A DNA stretch of 47,208 bases from Bacteroidia bacterium (GTDB lineage: Bacteria; Bacteroidota; Bacteroidia; Cytophagales; Cyclobacteriaceae). The stretch is taken from positions 1-47,208 of the forward strand of contig JAUILA010000033.1 of NCBI GenBank assembly GCA_030432655.1, in the 5' to 3' direction. The stretch's first letter is position 1. Each line of letters begins with the position of its first letter. The translations under genes were made by a program, and so were the position numbers. Of this stretch, positions 1 through 8,566 are shown piece by piece. The notes beneath the pieces are model-generated. The model made no database searches, was not told the DNA's origin, and saw only the letters and a program-made list of their open reading frames with translations.

Positions 1-1423
1 AAAGAAACACCTGGCACGACCCGTGATCGGCCTGGCGAATGCGGTACAAACCATTCCGAGTATTGCATTGCTGGGAGTTCTGCTCCCTCTTGTGGGGATC
101 GGACCGGTTCCGGCAATCATAGCATTATTTTTATACGGACTGCTTCCTGTCATACGAAATACTTATACCGGGATCATTGGAGTTGACCCGGCTGTCATGG
201 AAGCAGCACGGGGGATGGGCCTTTCAGAGACTCAGCAGCTTACCAAAGTGGAGCTGCCGCTGGCAACTCCTGTAATTTTCGCCGGTATCCGTACCGCCTT
301 TGTAATCAATGTGGGAGTAGCGACCCTTTGTGCCCTGATTGCTGCGGGCGGACTAGGGGAGTTTATTTTCCGGGGCCTGTCTACAAATAACCCCAGGATG
401 ATCCTGGCTGGCGCCATTCCTGCGGCGGCTATTGCTCTTATTTTTGATGCACTGCTGGGTTATTTTGAGAAAAATATAAGGAAATATCTCTGGCCGGTGA
501 TCATCACTTTTCTGGTATTGCTTGCATTTCTGTTTATATCCCGTCAGGGATGGACATCATCGGACAGGCCGGGTCTTTCAGGCGGGTTCCCTTCTGAATT
601 TATTCAGCGGGAAGACGGGTTTCCCGGTCTTGACAGCACCTATGATCTGAACCTTGAGATCAGGGAAATGGAAATCGGATTAATGTACGATGCAGTAAGG
701 AACGGTGAGGTTGACGTTATCAGCGGATTCAGCACCGATGGGAGAATTGCCGCATTTAACCTGACCGTTCTTGAAGATGACAAACGTTATTTTCCACCCT
801 ATCACGCGGCGCCGCTGATCCGTAGCGAAACACTCCGGCAGTACCCGGAAATAGAAATAGCGCTGGAGCAGCTTTCCAACCTGATACCGGATACGGCCAT
901 GGCCCGTCTGAACTTTCTGGTTGATCAGGAGAACAGGAATATCCGCGAGGTGGCTCGTCAGTTTCTTGCTTCGCGGGGACTTCGCGCAAAAGAGGAGCGG
1001 AACGGGAGTCCTGATATACTCATCGGTTCCAAGAACTTTACGGAAAATTATATCCTGGCTGAGATGTTCGCTATCCTTATTGAGAACTACACCTCGCTTG
1101 ATGCTGACACAAAGCTGGGCTTCGGAGGGACCAAATTAATATTTGATGCCCTGAACACCGGGGAGATTGATATGTACCCTGAGTATACCGGAACAGGCTT
1201 GCTGGTAATATTGCAAACCCGGTCTGAGATACTTAGAAAGCTGAAGTTTGAGAAAGAGGCGGTTTATAATTTCGTCAGTAAGGAATTTCTTGATCAGTAC
1301 CACCTCAGGTGGCTCGGGCCATTTGGTTTCAATAACACATTCGCCCTTATGACCCGTTCGTCGTTCGCAAAGGAAAACAGGCTGAAAACAATCAGTGACC
1401 TTGCTGAATTAAGCCGCGAATGA
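1..1423 (+). CDS. Osmoprotectant ABC transporter permease fused to substrate-binding domain (5' partial)
   Basis: The reading frame is open from base 2, so the gene is cut by the window edge; the GTG at 23 is probably internal. Numbering residues from that GTG, 1-150 form the inner-membrane permease of a glycine betaine/carnitine/choline importer, with the EAA loop (EAARGMGL, about 60-67) that contacts the ATPase. One more membrane segment (about 155-173) leads to an extracytoplasmic binding domain. Its halves are in unusual order. The usual C-terminal half (EFIQREDGFPG, SGFSTDGRI, DDKRYFPPY) comes first at about 190-320. The usual N-terminal half (ILIGSKNFTE, YPEYTGTGL, GPFGFNNT, TISDLA) follows at 332-460. 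Both halves share one frame and the protein stops right after TISDLA, so this is a permuted domain rather than a frameshift. The ATPase gene is presumably upstream, outside the window. Confidence 0.9.
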   Translation, partial: KKHLARPVIGLANAVQTIPSIALLGVLLPLVGIGPVPAIIALFLYGLLPVIRNTYTGIIGVDPAVMEAARGMGLSETQQLTKVELPLATPVIFAGIRTAFVINVGVATLCALIAAGGLGEFIFRGLSTNNPRMILAGAIPAAAIALIFDALLGYFEKNIRKYLWPVIITFLVLLAFLFISRQGWTSSDRPGLSGGFPSEFIQREDGFPGLDSTYDLNLEIREMEIGLMYDAVRNGEVDVISGFSTDGRIAAFNLTVLEDDKRYFPPYHAAPLIRSETLRQYPEIEIALEQLSNLIPDTAMARLNFLVDQENRNIREVARQFLASRGLRAKEERNGSPDILIGSKNFTENYILAEMFAILIENYTSLDADTKLGFGGTKLIFDALNTGEIDMYPEYTGTGLLVILQTRSEILRKLKFEKEAVYNFVSKEFLDQYHLRWLGPFGFNNTFALMTRSSFAKENRLKTISDLAELSRE

Positions 1424-1424
1424 A

Positions 1425-2555
1425 TTATTTGCAGTGCTCCTTTAGATATTCATCTATGTCCTCAGCGCCTAGTTCCCTTGCTGTATTGAGGTCCAGACAA
1501 CCATCATAGTTATCTCCCATAGCTATTTTTGCCAGTCCTCGCTGCAGAAACGTTTCCGGATCTGACGGGTAAAGTTCAATGGAAAAACTATAGTCTTTAA
1601 CCGCACCGCTGTAATCTTCAGAGGCAGCCTTTGACAGTGCCCGGTTGTCAAAATAGACTGGATTAGTGTCATCGAGCAGAATAGCTTGGGTATAATCGCT
1701 GATCGCGGCTTCATGATTCTCCAGGTTATAATGGACCACTCCTCGCATGTTATATACATCCGGATCCTCATCAAAAAGTTCTATGGACTTGTTGTAGTCT
1801 GCAAGTGCTTCATCGTAGGCACCTCTGGCCGTGTATACAAGCGCCCTGTTTTCATATTTTATCGGATCTTCGGGGTCCATCTCAATGGACTTGTTAAAAT
1901 CTTCCAGGGCTTCGTCAAGCTGATCAAGGTTATAGCGGGCCACTCCGCGATAGGAAAAAACATCTGCTTCAGAATCATCAAGTTGAATTGATTTGCTGTA
2001 ATCGTCGATGGCTCCCACGTATTCTTCCAATTCCGCCCGAATAACAGCACGATTAAAGTAAGCATCTGCATTTTCAGGATCGAGTTCAATTGCTTTGGAG
2101 AAATCGAAATAAGCACCCTGCAGATCGTCAAGATTATATTTAGCAAAAGCACGACTTACATAAGCTCCTGTATTTTCTGAATCAAGTTCTATTCCCCGGT
2201 CATAATCACTGATCGCACCCTCATCATCACCCAGATTGAATTTGGCATCTCCCCGGTTGATATAGGCCTCGGCGTATTCCGGATCCAGCTCGATGGCGTA
2301 ATTGTAATCTCCGATAGCCTCGTAAAAGTTGGCCATGGCATTGCGTGCCACTCCGCGGTCATTATAGGCTTCCTTGTCGCGCGGGTTTTCGGAAATATAG
2401 GTGGTGAAGTAACCTATTGCGTCTTCAAATCGTTCTTCTTCAAGTGCAAGCTTTGCTTTTTGCAGTTCGGATTCCTGGCCGATGGCAGGAAGACTACCGC
2501 AAATCAAAAAAATGAGGCATGCATATGCTGCAGCCATATAATTGGGTATCTTCAT
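1425..2555 (-). CDS. Exported tetratricopeptide repeat protein
   Basis: A 376-residue protein with an N-terminal signal peptide (about 1-26, cleavage near AIGQ) followed by about ten consecutive 34-residue TPR units. They show the TPR pattern of paired helices with recurring elements such as AIELDPE, AYxNRGxAxxxL and AIxDYxxAI. TPR arrays are protein-protein interaction scaffolds; no catalytic domain is attached. The repeats fill almost the whole mature protein and end in a short Cys-containing tail (EHCK). It is convergent with the ABC permease fusion, with one base between the two stop codons. A TAnnTTTG box lies five bases before the ATG. The binding partner cannot be inferred from context. 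Confidence 0.85.
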   Translation of the reverse strand: MKIPNYMAAAYACLIFLICGSLPAIGQESELQKAKLALEEERFEDAIGYFTTYISENPRDKEAYNDRGVARNAMANFYEAIGDYNYAIELDPEYAEAYINRGDAKFNLGDDEGAISDYDRGIELDSENTGAYVSRAFAKYNLDDLQGAYFDFSKAIELDPENADAYFNRAVIRAELEEYVGAIDDYSKSIQLDDSEADVFSYRGVARYNLDQLDEALEDFNKSIEMDPEDPIKYENRALVYTARGAYDEALADYNKSIELFDEDPDVYNMRGVVHYNLENHEAAISDYTQAILLDDTNPVYFDNRALSKAASEDYSGAVKDYSFSIELYPSDPETFLQRGLAKIAMGDNYDGCLDLNTARELGAEDIDEYLKEHCK

Positions 2556-2560
2556 GCAGC

Positions 2561-2568
2561 CAAATATA
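2561..2568 (-). promoter_or_regulatory. Bacteroidota -7 promoter box (TATATTTG) of the TPR gene
   Basis: On the minus strand the sequence reads TATATTTG, a full match to the Bacteroidota -7 consensus TAnnTTTG. It is five bases upstream of the TPR gene's ATG, so transcription would begin at or next to the start codon. No TTTG was found at the expected -33 distance, so the call rests on the -7 match and position. Confidence 0.35.
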
Positions 2569-2640
2569 GTGTTTTTTGGTTTATAAGTTTATCCTTCACG
2601 ATTTTGTGCTTAATGTGCATTTAACCCGTAAAATCTGACC

Positions 2641-3741
2641 ATGAAATTCCTTTATACCCTGCTTATTGTTCTTTTGTTCTCCTGCCTCGGTGTTGCCCAG
2701 GAAGAGACGATCATGGACTGGGAGAAATACGATCCGCCATCAACCCTGGTGGTGCCGGAACATCTGGTTACGTCTGCAAAGTACCCGTTTATTGACGTCC
2801 ATAATCACCAATTCGGTATGCCTGAGCAGGATCTGAATGAGCTGGTGGCGGAAATGGAGGCCCTCAATATGCAGGTGATGGTGAACCTAAGCGGGCGGGG
2901 GCGTTTTTCCCTGGATCATTTAAAAGGAGCGCTGGAGAATGTGAATTCAACAGCCCCTGACCGGTTCATAGTTTTTACCAATATTAATTTAAACGGAATT
3001 GACGATCCGGACTGGACCGATCGGACCGTCAAACAGATAGAGAGTGATGTTGCCCTGGGAGCTGCGGGACTGAAGATTTACAAAAGCCAGGGGATGTTTG
3101 ATAATGACAGCAAAGGAAACCGGATATCCATTGATGATCCCAGGATAGATCCTGTTTGGGAGAAGTGTGGCGAATTGGGCATACCCGTACTTATTCATGC
3201 CGCGGATCCCAAATCATTCTGGGATCCTCATGATGAGAATAATGAGCGGTGGCTGGAATTGAAAGTACGCCCGGGTCGCGAACGGGGTCCGGATAATCCT
3301 GCTCCGTGGGAAGACATCATTGCCGAACAGCACCATATTTTTGAAAAGCATCCGAATACCACCTTTATCAATGCGCATCTGGGCTGGTACGGGAATGACC
3401 TGAAAACCCTGGGCGAACTGCTTGACAAGTATCCTAACATGTATACGGAGATAGGGGCGGTCATTGCTGAGCTCGGAAGGCAGCCCAGAATGGCAAAGAA
3501 ATTCCTGACAGCCTACCAGGATCGGGTTCTTTTCGGGAAGGATGCCTGGAACCCTGAAGAATATTATACGTATTTCAGGGTGCTGGAAACGGCCGATGAA
3601 TATTTTCCATATTACAAACGTTATCATGCGTTCTGGAGAATGTATGGTCTTGATCTTGATGATGACGTGCTGAAAAAAATATATTACAAAAACGCACTGA
3701 AGATCATACCGGGGATTGATCCTGCTCCGTTTCCTGAGTAG
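2641..3741 (+). CDS. Exported amidohydrolase family protein (TIM-barrel metal-dependent hydrolase)
   Basis: A 366-residue protein with a signal peptide (about 1-19, ending GVAQ), so it should act in the periplasm or outside. The mature part has amidohydrolase-2 landmarks in order: a metal-binding HxH in FIDVHNHQFGMP, a strand with a Lys (GLKIYKS), a His in IPVLIHAAD, a His in TTFINAHLGW, and a late Asp in VLFGKDAW. These fit the metal ligands of a TIM-barrel hydrolase or decarboxylase of this superfamily. The substrate cannot be read from the sequence. No type IX secretion C-terminal domain was seen. It lies two bases upstream of the region encoding the LEA-type lipoprotein and may be co-transcribed with it. 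Confidence 0.82.
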   Translation: MKFLYTLLIVLLFSCLGVAQEETIMDWEKYDPPSTLVVPEHLVTSAKYPFIDVHNHQFGMPEQDLNELVAEMEALNMQVMVNLSGRGRFSLDHLKGALENVNSTAPDRFIVFTNINLNGIDDPDWTDRTVKQIESDVALGAAGLKIYKSQGMFDNDSKGNRISIDDPRIDPVWEKCGELGIPVLIHAADPKSFWDPHDENNERWLELKVRPGRERGPDNPAPWEDIIAEQHHIFEKHPNTTFINAHLGWYGNDLKTLGELLDKYPNMYTEIGAVIAELGRQPRMAKKFLTAYQDRVLFGKDAWNPEEYYTYFRVLETADEYFPYYKRYHAFWRMYGLDLDDDVLKKIYYKNALKIIPGIDPAPFPE

Positions 3742-3767
3742 GCATGATTATGGTTAATAGTTTTGTT

Positions 3768-4235
3768 ATGAAGAAGAAAGCGATCAGATGGATAGTGATT
3801 GTGCTCCTGATCTGGAGTGCAGGATTGAATGGTTGTAAACAGCCTGAGGAAGCGCCGGAATTCAAAGGGGTGCGGAATATTAAAGTATCACGGGTTGAAA
3901 ACACCACCGCACATTTAAATGCGGAAGCCTTTTTTTATAATCCGAATGATGTGAACATGACGCTTCGTAAGATTGATGTGGATGTATCATTGGAAGGAGA
4001 AAAAATCGGTGAAATTGATCAGTCGACCCGTATAAAAATTCCGGCGGAATCTGATTTTAAAGTGCCGTTAAATGCCAAATTCAATATGGGAGATGCGGGT
4101 GTATTGAACAGTTTACTGGGCATGCTTGGTGGTAAAAAAATGAAGGTCAGATATGAGGGGCATGTAAAAGTGACGATGCACGGCATTCCGATGCGTGTAC
4201 CGGTTGATTATGAGGATGAAATTACCTTGCGCTAA
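3768..4235 (+). CDS. LEA type 2 / WHy-domain lipoprotein
   Basis: The ATG at 3768 is preferred over 3744 because it gives a compact lipoprotein signal (MKKKAIRW..., hydrophobic stretch, then lipobox LNGC). The mature domain of about 130 residues has the LEA14/WHy pattern: alternating beta strands, a conserved YNPNDVNMTL segment, VDVSLEGEKIG, and a Lys/Pro-rich middle. LEA type 2 proteins are beta-sandwich proteins linked to desiccation and envelope stress; here it should be lipid-anchored. It follows the amidohydrolase closely. Its stop codon shares CTAA with the stop of the convergent OmpA-type gene (4-bp overlap). Confidence 0.75.
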   Translation: MKKKAIRWIVIVLLIWSAGLNGCKQPEEAPEFKGVRNIKVSRVENTTAHLNAEAFFYNPNDVNMTLRKIDVDVSLEGEKIGEIDQSTRIKIPAESDFKVPLNAKFNMGDAGVLNSLLGMLGGKKMKVRYEGHVKVTMHGIPMRVPVDYEDEITLR

Positions 4236-5527
4236 AGCAGGATAGTACAAACTACACGGCGGTTAAGCGCGCGTCCCCGGTCTGTGGTATTGGACCTTAA
4301 AGGGGATTCTTCACCGTAATATACAATCCGTAGTTGATCTTTTGGGATTCCAAGTTCCATTAATGCTGCCGCAACCCTGTTTGATCGGCGTTCAGACAGC
4401 CTGATATTGTACGTGTCTGAGCCTTTGGCATCGGTATGGCCTGCTATCTCTACGGTAGCACTTGGCGTCTTTCTCCAGGCGCCATAAATCAGTTTAACTT
4501 CTTTCACCGCCTGCTCTGTCAGGTCGTAGCGATCAAAATCAAAATGCACTATTCCTGTGTGTATAGATTCCTCGGCGGCAAGTGGCTGTACTTCGTTTAA
4601 AGGTATGGGGACAATTTCCACATCGGGCACCGTATTGTTTTCAAATGATTTAAAATGATTATCAAGTCGTACGATCTGATCTCCGGAGCTGTGAAAACTG
4701 CCTCCCTCCAGGAATACGCCGGAATCAAGGATCCCATCCGCTACATCTGCAATCGCAATTTTAATATGATATACCTCGTTAGGAATGACTTTATACCTCG
4801 CTTCAAGTACCGTGGTGAATCCGTCGAACTGTGTGTCATATGGAGGAATTTGCTCCTTTTCCATATAATGCTTGTTTTTAATCACTTTTCGGTTTCGGAC
4901 ATCCCAAACAAACGGATCGGTTGTATTATAATAAGTGTTGTCTATGTAGTATTTACTGTTTCTTTCATTGTTAACAGTATTGACGGTAATCGGAGTGCGG
5001 CTTTCCGGCAGGTGGGCAAGATTGACATTTTCTGCATTTGGTCCGTCGAGAAAGAAGGCGAAAACGTCATTAAATTTTGAGCCAACGTATTCCTGGTATT
5101 CCTCGGATGCAAAGACATAACGGAAGCTGAGATTTTCTGAAGCGGTCACAAAGTCAAATTCTAGGACCGCTGCATCGTAGGTTTTACCGCGGGCAATGGC
5201 ATCAAGTGATTCATCTCCGCTGGAATTACTTGCCCAGCCCGAGCGTGGGGATTTGTTAGGTCCGTTAATAAGATGCACATGACCTGAGGTCAGGACAATA
5301 CCGCTGTCAATACCAATGGTTTTATCTGGGTGATGATAATAAGATATAGAATGCCTGTTACCAGTGAATTTTACATCACCAATAAGCACACCGTTACCTA
5401 ATAATATTTTTTTTACCAGGTGTTCCGGGGTAAGTGTAGTGTCTATCTCTGTTTGACCCTGAGCCCATGTGGAGAGTAAGCATAAACATGAGACGACAGC
5501 AAATATTCGCCACTTTAGAATGTCCAC
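4232..5527 (-). CDS. Choice-of-anchor L domain protein with C-terminal OmpA domain
   Basis: A 431-residue exported protein starting at GTG; an upstream in-frame stop rules out a longer start. Residues 1-25 are a signal peptide (TWAQGQ). The next roughly 250 residues resemble choice-of-anchor L domains of Bacteroidota surface proteins: GIVLTSG early, then FDFVTASENLSFRYVFASEE, FNDVFAFFLDG, and DSGVFLEGGSF. The last 110 residues are an OmpA-like peptidoglycan-binding domain (FDFDRYDLTEQA, AGHTDAKGSDTYNIRLSERR, RALNRRV). The C-terminus would hold peptidoglycan while the L domain displays an unknown function. Choice-of-anchor L proteins usually carry a sorting signal, so OmpA as the anchor is a meaningful variation. 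The upstream region has a 17-bp A/T palindrome at 5545-5561. Confidence 0.82.
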   Translation of the reverse strand: MDILKWRIFAVVSCLCLLSTWAQGQTEIDTTLTPEHLVKKILLGNGVLIGDVKFTGNRHSISYYHHPDKTIGIDSGIVLTSGHVHLINGPNKSPRSGWASNSSGDESLDAIARGKTYDAAVLEFDFVTASENLSFRYVFASEEYQEYVGSKFNDVFAFFLDGPNAENVNLAHLPESRTPITVNTVNNERNSKYYIDNTYYNTTDPFVWDVRNRKVIKNKHYMEKEQIPPYDTQFDGFTTVLEARYKVIPNEVYHIKIAIADVADGILDSGVFLEGGSFHSSGDQIVRLDNHFKSFENNTVPDVEIVPIPLNEVQPLAAEESIHTGIVHFDFDRYDLTEQAVKEVKLIYGAWRKTPSATVEIAGHTDAKGSDTYNIRLSERRSNRVAAALMELGIPKDQLRIVYYGEESPLRSNTTDRGRALNRRVVCTILL

Positions 5528-5638
5528 AAATTCAGCAAGTTACATCTATATTCAATATAGAATATACCCCGAAGAGGGGATAAGTAACCATTAAAATACA
5601 AAATTCGGGGCGGATTTTGGAAAATTTTGCACTCCGTC

Positions 5639-6727
5639 TTACTCAGGATTGGCTAGTAGCCTCTGTTTCAGTGACATGATTCTTTTATAAGATGCATCGA
5701 TACGATCTTCCGTTAGTACACCCTCTTCCACAAGATCACGCATGATCTGGTGGACAGTGCCCACGGTTCGTTCCGTACTTCCCTGGATATTATTGGAAAA
5801 AATAATCACATCTATTCCAGCCAGCAGGGCCATTCGAATTGCTTTCTCCAATCCGAAATATTCGGTAATGGCCCTCATTTGCATGTCGTCAGAAAATACA
5901 ACCCCGTCATATCCGAGGCTGTCCCGGAGTAATCCGGTCACGATCGGCTTTGACAGCGTCCCGGGATTTCCCTCCTTATCAAATTTACGGTTGACTATAT
6001 GCGCTGACATAATCCCGTCCACATGATTTCGATCAATCAAATAGCGGTAAGGTTCCAGTTCGGCAGGAACCCAGGTATCAGTGACATCTGCAATGCCCAG
6101 GTGAGTATCATCTTCGGAACTGCCATGTCCGGGGAAATGTTTAAGCGCGGTGACTATATGAAATCTCCGGTGCGTTTCAATAACGATTTCTGCCCGCCTC
6201 GCGGTTTCCATCGGGTCGGCCGAATAGGACCTTTCCACACCCGCGATAATCGGATTATCAGGATTAATTGCCAGGTCGACCACGGGGGCAAAGTTTACAT
6301 TAAACCCGAGTCCGGCCAGGGCGGAAGCAGTAAGCTCAGCATAAAACCTGGTGCTGTCCAACGGTTGTTTGCCCAGGTAAGCCGCCGTCACACTAGGAGG
6401 AAAACCATATTTTGGCTTAAGGCGGTTAACGCGCCCTCCCTCCTGGTCAATCGCCATAAACAAGGGAATTTCCGCCCGCTTATGCATACTCCAGGTTAAT
6501 TGTTTAAGCGTTACCCAGCTGTTATCGGCAAGTATGTTTTTCTCAAAAAGGATTACACCACCAACAAGCCCTTGTTCTATTTCCGACAGAAGCGGATCAT
6601 CCGGCGAAATTGACTTGCCAGGGTATCCAACCATAATCATTTGACCCAGTTTTAGGTCAAGACTGTCCTGTGCACTGACCAGGCAGCTGGAAGACAGGAA
6701 TATCAGGAGAATTGTTAGTTTCTTCAT
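5639..6727 (-). CDS. Exported glycoside hydrolase family 3, NagZ-like beta-N-acetylhexosaminidase
   Basis: About 362 residues, one (beta/alpha)8 barrel. It shows the NagZ signature KHFPGHGSSEDDTH with the catalytic His-Asp dyad loop, the substrate Lys-His, IDQEGGRVNRLK, and the nucleophile region VVFSDDMQM. Such enzymes release GlcNAc from murein fragments or other beta-GlcNAc glycans. The signal peptide (MKKLTILLIFLSSSCLVSAQ) makes it periplasmic or outer-membrane associated, unlike the cytoplasmic NagZ of Escherichia coli. The ATG at 6727 is preferred: it leaves four bases to the upstream stop and gives a Lys-rich n-region. An ATG at 6745 is the alternative. It is the last gene of a minus-strand cluster behind a PBP4-type carboxypeptidase, which supports a role in cell-wall turnover. 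Confidence 0.85.
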   Translation of the reverse strand: MKKLTILLIFLSSSCLVSAQDSLDLKLGQMIMVGYPGKSISPDDPLLSEIEQGLVGGVILFEKNILADNSWVTLKQLTWSMHKRAEIPLFMAIDQEGGRVNRLKPKYGFPPSVTAAYLGKQPLDSTRFYAELTASALAGLGFNVNFAPVVDLAINPDNPIIAGVERSYSADPMETARRAEIVIETHRRFHIVTALKHFPGHGSSEDDTHLGIADVTDTWVPAELEPYRYLIDRNHVDGIMSAHIVNRKFDKEGNPGTLSKPIVTGLLRDSLGYDGVVFSDDMQMRAITEYFGLEKAIRMALLAGIDVIIFSNNIQGSTERTVGTVHQIMRDLVEEGVLTEDRIDASYKRIMSLKQRLLANPE

Positions 6728-6731
6728 GTGA

Positions 6732-8024
6732 TCAGAGATTTTCATTGATTAACCTCAAAATCTGCTCCATTTTTCTTTTTACAGGTGTTGAGGAGGTAGG
6801 ATAATTGTTATTCATAAAGCTGAAAAGGTACCGGTTGCCTTTCGCCGTATAAATAATTCCGCTGACATTGTGGTTGTTTCTTAGTGTTCCGGTCTTTCCG
6901 TAAATGAAAGGCGGATTACTCACGTACCAGTTTTCCAGAGTTCCTGGTCCGCCACCCGAAGCCAGCATGGGGAGTATCCGTTCTTCCGGAAATTCGTCAA
7001 ATATTCTTTCCCACAGCCAGATGACAGATTTAGGGGTGATCAGATTGTATCTGGACAAACCGGAACCATCGACCCATTGCGGTTCCTGGGGCATTTCATT
7101 GAAATAATTCTCCAGGGCATAATCAATAGCGATTTCACTGGATAATGTATCTGACAAGGCATAGGCAGACATAAGCAGGAGCTGCTCTGCGATAAAATTA
7201 TCGCTTTGCTGCATCATTACGGTCAGAGCGCTGTCGAGAAGAATACTTGAAACTTTCTGAATCCGGCTATCCCGCGGAATCTGCAGCTCGACAGGAATTA
7301 CTGTTTTATTCAGGGTGTCTGAAAGCAGACGTGAGGCAATTTCACGTGAATAAATAAACGGAATCTCAAAGGTTGAGTTTTCAGGGGTCTTACCAGGATA
7401 GAACGTTGTTTTATTGGTATGAATATCACGCAACATTCGGTCATTTTCCAGCGTGTCACCCAGCCAGATGAATCTTCTGAAGTATGGTTGAGGGGTTGAA
7501 AGGTACCCGGTCAGGCTGTCGTGCTCCATGGTAAAGGTGTTGCCGTAGACAGGCAGATCTGCCCTTTCTGATGAATACGGGTACAGGTAATCCGCCCATG
7601 ACCATCCGGGACCGAACGCGTCATCTTCATAATTTCGACGGGCAAGATATAAAGTATCACCCTGATTTGATAGAAACTCAAAAACATGACTGTCCGGCAA
7701 TTCATCATAAAGTAGTGAAGGGTCCCCGGTCCCCCAGAAAATGAGCGAATCGTTTCTGATGGTGTACTCCAATCCGGTCAGCGAATCGGGCAAGACCTTG
7801 AGGGAGGTGTAAAAAGTAAGGATTTTGGTATTGGAGGCAGGGGTGAAATAAGTATCCCCCTGATAATCGATCAGGTACTCGCCCGTTTCCGGATCGTAAA
7901 GAACAAAACCTGAATGATTGTTGAAATTACTTTCAAGCTCATTCAGGCTCTTTCTGACTGTTTTTTCAGTAGACACGCATGAAGCCAGCAACACGAGGAG
8001 AATAAAACAGATGTGTATTTTCAT
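6732..8024 (-). CDS. dacB: D-alanyl-D-alanine carboxypeptidase/endopeptidase, PBP4 type (peptidase S13)
   Basis: About 430 residues starting at ATG 8024 (an ATG at 8033 is also in frame). The signal peptide ends in a lipobox (LLASC), so it is probably a lipoprotein. The three active-site motifs of serine DD-peptidases are present in order: SxxK as PASNTK near residue 64, SDN in QQSDNFIAEQ, and KTG as YGKTGTLRNN. This family trims terminal D-Ala from stem peptides and can cleave cross-links. It is somewhat shorter than the E. coli enzyme, which suggests a reduced insert domain. Its stop is four bases before the NagZ-like start, so the two are probably translated from one mRNA. The symbol follows family resemblance only. 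Confidence 0.85.
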   Translation of the reverse strand: MKIHICFILLVLLASCVSTEKTVRKSLNELESNFNNHSGFVLYDPETGEYLIDYQGDTYFTPASNTKILTFYTSLKVLPDSLTGLEYTIRNDSLIFWGTGDPSLLYDELPDSHVFEFLSNQGDTLYLARRNYEDDAFGPGWSWADYLYPYSSERADLPVYGNTFTMEHDSLTGYLSTPQPYFRRFIWLGDTLENDRMLRDIHTNKTTFYPGKTPENSTFEIPFIYSREIASRLLSDTLNKTVIPVELQIPRDSRIQKVSSILLDSALTVMMQQSDNFIAEQLLLMSAYALSDTLSSEIAIDYALENYFNEMPQEPQWVDGSGLSRYNLITPKSVIWLWERIFDEFPEERILPMLASGGGPGTLENWYVSNPPFIYGKTGTLRNNHNVSGIIYTAKGNRYLFSFMNNNYPTSSTPVKRKMEQILRLINENL

Positions 8025-8051
8025 ATTCGGCATGAAAATACGAATCTATAA

Positions 8052-8558
8052 TTACTCCGGAAAGTATCGCTCCATAAGAATCTTTCTGTGATGCTGTTCA
8101 TGGCCTGCAATGATCTCCCCCAATTCCCGAACCGTCAGCGTTATACCACTGGCTGTTCCCTGCCGTTTCAACTGTTTTTCGGTAAACCCGCTGAAAAGTG
8201 CAGTAGTGGACGATCTTACAATCTCCATTTCTTTTAGAATTTCGCTAAAGGGTCGTTCGTCCTCTGCATAGGTTTCTGCATAAGCATTCTCATCAAAACC
8301 CGGCAGGCTTGTCGGGTCGCGTCGTGCGAAACGAAGCGCCCGGCAGGCAAAAATGCGTTCTGCATCAATCATATGCAGGATTACCTCCCTGGCCGACCAC
8401 TTGCCTTCCTGATACCGGTAAGCGGTCATTTCTGCAGACCAGGACCGTGCAAATTCCTGCATTTCCCGACCATTTTCTTCCAAAATATGGACGATCAGAT
8501 TGGAATCAATAAGATCAATGTAGCGCCTGTAAAATGGAGGTATTCTTTGTTCACTCAT
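8052..8558 (-). CDS. DinB-like four-helix bundle protein (DinB_2 family)
   Basis: About 168 residues starting at the ATG encoding MSEQRIPPF; this leaves eight bases after the upstream stop, whereas an ATG at 8582 would overlap that gene. The DinB_2 fold pattern is visible: GKWSAREVILHMIDAERIF with the first metal-type His, the Bacteroidota-typical LPGFDENAY segment, and AGHEQHHRKIL near the C-terminus, which supplies the other His ligands. DinB/YfiT proteins bind a divalent metal and many act as thiol-dependent transferases. The two flanking thioredoxin-like genes fit a thiol link, but the substrate is unknown. Confidence 0.8.
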   Translation of the reverse strand: MSEQRIPPFYRRYIDLIDSNLIVHILEENGREMQEFARSWSAEMTAYRYQEGKWSAREVILHMIDAERIFACRALRFARRDPTSLPGFDENAYAETYAEDERPFSEILKEMEIVRSSTTALFSGFTEKQLKRQGTASGITLTVRELGEIIAGHEQHHRKILMERYFPE

Positions 8559-8566
8559 TTCAGTGC

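Noticed and set aside
23-25. GTG as the start of the ABC permease fusion
   Set aside because: The frame is open upstream to base 2 and the protein lacks the first permease segments, so the true start is outside the window.
550-1423. A frameshift or assembly join in the substrate-binding domain
   Set aside because: Both half-domains are complete, in the same frame, and joined by natural-looking linkers, so permutation explains the order better.
5545-5561. 17-bp palindrome TCTATATTCAATATAGA as an operator
   Set aside because: It is A/T-rich and short enough to arise by chance upstream of a gene, with no second copy seen.
5567-5579. CCCC-GAAGA-GGGG hairpin as a terminator of the PBP4/NagZ-like unit
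   Set aside because: The stem is only four bases and lacks a proper T-run on the minus strand.
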